NCBI RefSeq assembly: GCF_007279655.1
Contig: NZ_QKWN01000001.1
Coordinates: forward strand, 806,001 to 870,000
Direction of reading: 5' to 3'
Source: Robertkochia solimangrovi
GTDB lineage: Bacteria; Bacteroidota; Bacteroidia; Flavobacteriales; Flavobacteriaceae
Length of the DNA: 64,000 nucleotides
The notes below the pieces were generated by a model that was not told the DNA's origin, made no database searches, and saw only the letters and a program-made list of their open reading frames with translations. The stretch's first letter is position 1, and each line of letters begins with the position of its first letter. This document shows positions 60,948-64,000 of this stretch, in pieces. The position numbers and the translations under genes were made by a program.

Positions 60948-61772
60948 TTATGCAAGAGCAACACGTTCGAAAGCGGTAACGGTAAGGTCACCGTTCACTG
61001 ATTTCACATACTGAGCAACACTTTGTTTGCTGTCTTTGATGAAATCCTGGTTAACCAGTGTATTGTCTTTAAAGAAACGGTTAAGTTTACCTTTAGCGAT
61101 ATTATCAAGCATAGCTTCAGGCTTACCTTCAGCTCTGAGTTGTTCTTTAGCGATCTCGATCTCTTTGTCGATAACAGATTGATCAACACCTTGCTCATCA
61201 AGAGCTACAGGATTCATTGCAGCAGCTTGCATTGCTACGTCTTTGGCAGCAACATCAGCACCATCTACATTAGCAGAAAGTCCTACAAGGGTAGCGATCT
61301 TGTTTCCTGCATGGATATAAGAACCTACGAAAGGAGCTTCAAGAATTCTGAAATCACCGATCTCGATCTTCTCACCGATAACACCGGTTTGTTCGATCAA
61401 TTTGTCAGCAACTTTCATCCCGTTGTATGCTGCATCAAGTAGCGCTTCTTTAGAATCGAAGTTCAGTGCCAGTTCAGCAATTCCTTCTGCAAGGGCTACG
61501 AAACCGTCATTTTTAGCAACGAAGTCAGTTTCACAGTTAAGGGACACGATTACTCCTTTGTTTGTGTCAGCGTTCACCTTAGCGATAACTGCACCTTCAG
61601 AAGATTCTCTGTCTGCTCTCTTAGCAGCAACTTTTTGACCTTTTTTACGTAGTATTTCGACAGCTTTTTCGAAATCTCCTTCTGCCTCAACCAATGCATT
61701 TTTACAATCCATCATACCGGCACCGGTAGATTTTCTGAGCTTGTTTACTTCAGCGGCTGTGATATTTGCCAT
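60948..61772 (-). CDS. tsf: Elongation factor Ts
   Basis: A 274-residue EF-Ts. The N-terminal UBA-like domain reads AAEVNKLRKSTGAGMMDCKNAL; the dimerisation/EF-Tu-binding domain includes VSLNCETDFVAKND near 75-88 (in the TDFV signature) and VAMQAAAMNP near 177. It recycles EF-Tu by nucleotide exchange. Last gene of the rplM-rpsI-rpsB-tsf unit. Confidence 0.97.
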   Translation of the reverse strand: MANITAAEVNKLRKSTGAGMMDCKNALVEAEGDFEKAVEILRKKGQKVAAKRADRESSEGAVIAKVNADTNKGVIVSLNCETDFVAKNDGFVALAEGIAELALNFDSKEALLDAAYNGMKVADKLIEQTGVIGEKIEIGDFRILEAPFVGSYIHAGNKIATLVGLSANVDGADVAAKDVAMQAAAMNPVALDEQGVDQSVIDKEIEIAKEQLRAEGKPEAMLDNIAKGKLNRFFKDNTLVNQDFIKDSKQSVAQYVKSVNGDLTVTAFERVALA

Positions 61773-61859
61773 TTGATTTAACTTTTTAGGTTACTATAAG
61801 CAGTTAACCGAATACAAAGATATTTTTGAATTCGGTCAACGGCTTTATGAAATTGTTAA

Positions 61860-62669
61860 TTAATCGTTGTCGTCTGATGACTCTAAGGCTTTAGCCTTTT
61901 TCTCCTTAGCAGCTATTTCTGCTTGCATTTCTTCTTGTTCAGCAGCTTCTTTGTCAGCTTTTTCAGCATCTTTATCAGCTTTTCTTTCAACAAGTCCTTC
62001 AGAAACAGCAGCGGTTACATGAGTAAGGATCTTTTCGATCGATTTTGAAGCATCGTCATTTGATGGGATCACGTAATCAACCTCTCTTGGGTCTGAGTTC
62101 GTATCCACCATCGCAAAGATTGGAATGTTTAATTTTTGTGCTTCTTTAACAGCTATGTGCTCACGCATGGTGTCAACGATAAAGATCGCACCAGGTAAAC
62201 GGGTCATGTCTGAAATTGAACCAAGGTTTTTTTCAAGCTTGGCTCTTAAACGATCAACTTGTAATTTTTCTTTTTTAGAAAGGGTATCAAAAGTACCGTC
62301 CTTCTTCATTCTGTCGATAGCAGCCATTTTCTTAACTGCTTTTCTGATAGTAACGAAGTTGGTAAGCATACCACCTGGCCAACGCTCAGTGATGTAAGGC
62401 ATGTTTACACCTCCTGCTTTTTCAGCAACGATATCCTTAGCTTGTTTTTTGGTAGCTACGAAAAGAATCTTTCTACCAGAAGCTGCGATCTTCTTAAGGG
62501 CTTCATTCGCCTCTTCAAGTTTGGCAGCAGTTTTGTATAAATTGATTACGTGGATCCCGTTACGCTCCATGTAGATGTAAGGAGCCATGTTTGGATTCCA
62601 CTTTCTGGTAAGGTGTCCGAAGTGTACACCTGCTTCCAGTAAATCTTTAACTTCTATGTTATTTGCCAT
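61860..62669 (-). CDS. rpsB: 30S ribosomal protein S2
   Basis: The start at 62669 gives 269 residues beginning MANNIEVKDLLEAGVHFGH, the standard S2 start; a longer reading from 62723 has no support. RKWNPNMAPYIYMERNGIHVI and ITERWPGGMLTNF and PGAIFIVDTMREHIAVKEA are family signatures. The C-terminus has an acidic, Ala/Lys/Glu-rich extension of about 35 residues typical of Bacteroidota S2. Directly precedes tsf, the usual order. Confidence 0.96.
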   Translation of the reverse strand: MANNIEVKDLLEAGVHFGHLTRKWNPNMAPYIYMERNGIHVINLYKTAAKLEEANEALKKIAASGRKILFVATKKQAKDIVAEKAGGVNMPYITERWPGGMLTNFVTIRKAVKKMAAIDRMKKDGTFDTLSKKEKLQVDRLRAKLEKNLGSISDMTRLPGAIFIVDTMREHIAVKEAQKLNIPIFAMVDTNSDPREVDYVIPSNDDASKSIEKILTHVTAAVSEGLVERKADKDAEKADKEAAEQEEMQAEIAAKEKKAKALESSDDND

Positions 62670-62840
62670 TTTTCTTAATAGTTTACGTTCCGTTGGAAAA
62701 TTTAGCAATGTTGAAGTGGTCACTTTTCAGATCGCCATCAGCATTTGGATGCTAAACTAATCTCCGCCTGAAGCGGATCAACGACATTAATTTTTTTCAA
62801 TAAAGAATGAACAATTGTTCTGTATAGTTCTGATAACGTA

Positions 62841-63227
62841 TTAACGTTTAGAGAACTGGAATTTCTTACGAGCTTTCTTCTGACCGAATTTCTTACGTTC
62901 AACCATTCTAGGATCTCTGGTTAGAAGACCTTCTGGTTTAAGAGAACCTCTGTTTTCAGCATCGATCTCGCAAAGCGCTCTGGAGATCGCTAGACGGATC
63001 GCCTCAGCCTGACCAGTTACACCACCACCGTAAACATTAACTTTAACGTCAAATGCTTCTTCGTTGTCTGTAAGTGTAAAAGGTTGCTTAACCTTGTACT
63101 GAAGTGTTGCAGTTCCGAAGTACTGCGATAAATCTTTTTTGTTGATGGTGATGTCTCCTTTTCCTTCAGAAACATACACTCTTGCAACTGCAGTTTTTCT
63201 TCTGCCGATTTTGTGAACTACTTCCAT
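62841..63227 (-). CDS. rpsI: 30S ribosomal protein S9
   Basis: A 128-residue S9. IGRRKTAVARVYVSEGKGDI opens it, GGGVTGQAEAIRLAISRAL near 70-88 is the central signature, and the basic tail ends KKARKKFQFSKR, which contacts tRNA in the P site. It starts at the last base of rplM. Confidence 0.97.
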   Translation of the reverse strand: MEVVHKIGRRKTAVARVYVSEGKGDITINKKDLSQYFGTATLQYKVKQPFTLTDNEEAFDVKVNVYGGGVTGQAEAIRLAISRALCEIDAENRGSLKPEGLLTRDPRMVERKKFGQKKARKKFQFSKR

Positions 63228-63682
63228 TATTTAAGATCGTTTAAATTAATTGCAGTTGGCTTCTGAGCTTCCTGATTGTGCTCAGTACCAGCATACACTT
63301 TTAAATTACGGAAAAGGGCTGCACCAAGTTTGTTCTTAGGTAACATACCTTTAACTGATTTTTCAATCAAACGTGCAGGATCCTTGCTGAATAGCTCGGT
63401 TGCAGTTTGAACTCTCTGACCCCCTGGGTATCCGGTATGGCGAACGTATTGTTTTGCCTCCCATTTGTTACCGGTCAAGTTGACTTTCTCAGCATTGATA
63501 ATTACAACATTATCTCCACAGTCAACGTGCGGGGTGTAATTGGGCTTGTACTTTCCTCTTAGCAATTTTGCTACTTTAGATGAAAGACGTCCCAGCGACT
63601 GACCTTCAGCGTCAACTAAAACCCACTGCTTGTCTACAGTTGCTTTGTTCGCTGAAATTGTTTTGTAGCTTAATGTATCCAC
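63227..63682 (-). CDS. rplM: 50S ribosomal protein L13
   Basis: A GTG at 63682 gives 151 residues, the normal flavobacterial length, starting with the family's DTLSYKTISANKATV; a longer reading from 63712 would run into the leader hairpin. GKYKPNYTPHVDCGDNVVIINA and RHTGYPGGQR and MLPKNKLGAALFRNLKVY are L13 signatures. First gene of the rplM-rpsI-rpsB-tsf unit. Confidence 0.95.
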   Translation of the reverse strand: MDTLSYKTISANKATVDKQWVLVDAEGQSLGRLSSKVAKLLRGKYKPNYTPHVDCGDNVVIINAEKVNLTGNKWEAKQYVRHTGYPGGQRVQTATELFSKDPARLIEKSVKGMLPKNKLGAALFRNLKVYAGTEHNQEAQKPTAINLNDLK

Positions 63683-63713
63683 ACTAATTTCTTTAATAAT
63701 TAAACATTCCATT

Positions 63714-63746
63714 CCTGTCCGATTTGCGATAGATCGGATTTACAGG
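63714..63746 (-). promoter_or_regulatory. Hairpin leader of the rplM operon
   Basis: On the minus strand, CCTGT-AAAT-CCGAT-(9)-ATCGG-ACAGG forms a two-part stem with an internal bulge, at the very start of the transcript. The position fits an r-protein leader that binds L13 or S9 to limit the operon's own expression. No family match could be tested. Confidence 0.6.
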
Positions 63747-63750
63747 GGTG

Positions 63751-63780
63751 CAAATGTACAATTATTCAAGAAAATAACAA
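63751..63780 (-). promoter_or_regulatory. Promoter of the rplM operon
   Basis: On the minus strand TTG (63780-63778) and TACATTTG (63758-63751) are separated by 19 bases, an exact Bacteroidota -33/-7 promoter. Transcription would begin near 63745, about 60 bases before the rplM start. Confidence 0.8.
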
Positions 63781-63819
63781 ATACCTGAATCAATATTATT
63801 CGTGCAGTAAAACATATTG

Positions 63820-63898
63820 GGTTATAGCAGGTTAATGCGATTACCATGGAAATTCGCTTATTTGCCTGTATACACGGCTTTATCTGACTGCTATAACC
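63820..63898. repeat. Branched inverted repeat between polA and rplM
   Basis: GGTTATAGCAG (63820-63830) and CTGCTATAACC (63888-63898) are perfectly complementary, 57 bases apart. On the minus strand the interior contains GCGA...TCGC and GCC...GGC small hairpins, giving a possible three-way junction. It follows the polA stop on the same strand. It may be a 3' processing element, terminator or mobile-element remnant. Confidence 0.55.
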
Positions 63899-63910
63899 GT
63901 AGTGTTTTTC

Positions 63911-64000
63911 TTAATGTGCTTCGAGCCAGTTAGATCCTGTACCAGCCTCGACCTTTAGTGGAACCTGTAGTTTCCATGCGTTCTCCATTTCTGAAACGAT
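63911..64000 (-). CDS. polA: DNA polymerase I, 3' end only
   Basis: The minus strand from the right edge encodes 29 residues ending VPLKVEAGTGSNWLEAH and a TAA stop at 63911. This matches the C-terminus of bacterial DNA polymerase I, where a VPL-VE-G-G-NW--AH ending is standard, preceded by EMENAWKL. The rest of the gene is outside the window. Confidence 0.8.
   Translation of the reverse strand: MVSEMENAWKLQVPLKVEAGTGSNWLEAH

Noticed and set aside
62763-62777. TCCGC-(5)-GCGGA hairpin between rpsI and rpsB as an S2 leader
   Set aside because: The stem is only five base pairs and no further pairing extends it; not strong enough to list.

Overview
The window comes from the chromosome of a member of the Bacteroidota, most likely family Flavobacteriaceae. 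Evidence: A+T-rich promoters of the TTG-N19-TAnnTTTG type, almost no Shine-Dalgarno sequences, typical Bacteroidota families (PorT/SprT, DUF5686 with a carboxypeptidase-regulatory domain, an M56/BlaR1-like protein carrying TonB-like domains, an N-terminally extended ExbB, the dinB-dnaE2 pair), and r-protein and EF-Ts sequences of flavobacterial type. There is no rRNA, CRISPR array, prophage or intact insertion sequence. One tRNA (Ser, anticodon GGA) is present. The window is cut inside genes at both ends: a sugar O-acetyltransferase starts at 46 and runs off the left edge, and the end of polA enters from the right edge.

Left part (1-26 kb): nearly every gene is on the minus strand, and most carry a signal peptide, a lipobox or a Tat-like signal. 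They include a one-chain EutB-EutC ethanolamine ammonia-lyase with an apparent export signal, two beta-lactamase-fold serine hydrolases, a secreted UPF0210 protein, a GH2 glycosidase, two RibD-like reductases, a peptidase E-like protein, a cupredoxin-like lipoprotein, an M28 peptidase, a GH-A-type glycosidase, two alpha/beta hydrolases and a Tat-exported molybdopterin oxidoreductase. It reads as an accessory nutrient-scavenging region. One small gene (13203-13511) is broken by a single in-frame TGA.

Middle (26-37 kb): a ParDE toxin-antitoxin pair; an error-prone polymerase pair, dinB-dnaE2, preceded by three 19-bp-spaced operator-like repeats; a 132-bp element present twice in direct orientation around a DUF456 membrane protein; then a BlaI-type repressor with three perfect operators, followed by an M56 peptidase/TonB/TonB/carboxypeptidase-regulatory fusion, a TPR protein and a TonB-like lipoprotein. 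This last set looks like a BlaI/BlaR1-type envelope-sensing circuit without an adjacent beta-lactamase.

Right part (37-64 kb): core genes. ruvC; the 2-oxoglutarate dehydrogenase genes sucA-sucB; a retropepsin-like protease; TatD; an acyltransferase; asparaginase; tRNA-Ser; an exbB-(membrane protein)-exbD-exbD-porT cluster; rpoN; asnS; an RND/MMPL exporter; a DUF5686 outer-membrane protein; frr; pyrH; tsf; rpsB; rpsI; rplM. The rplM operon has a clear promoter and a hairpin leader that may be autoregulatory. A second, branched inverted repeat lies between polA and rplM. Several strong intrinsic terminators delimit the units.
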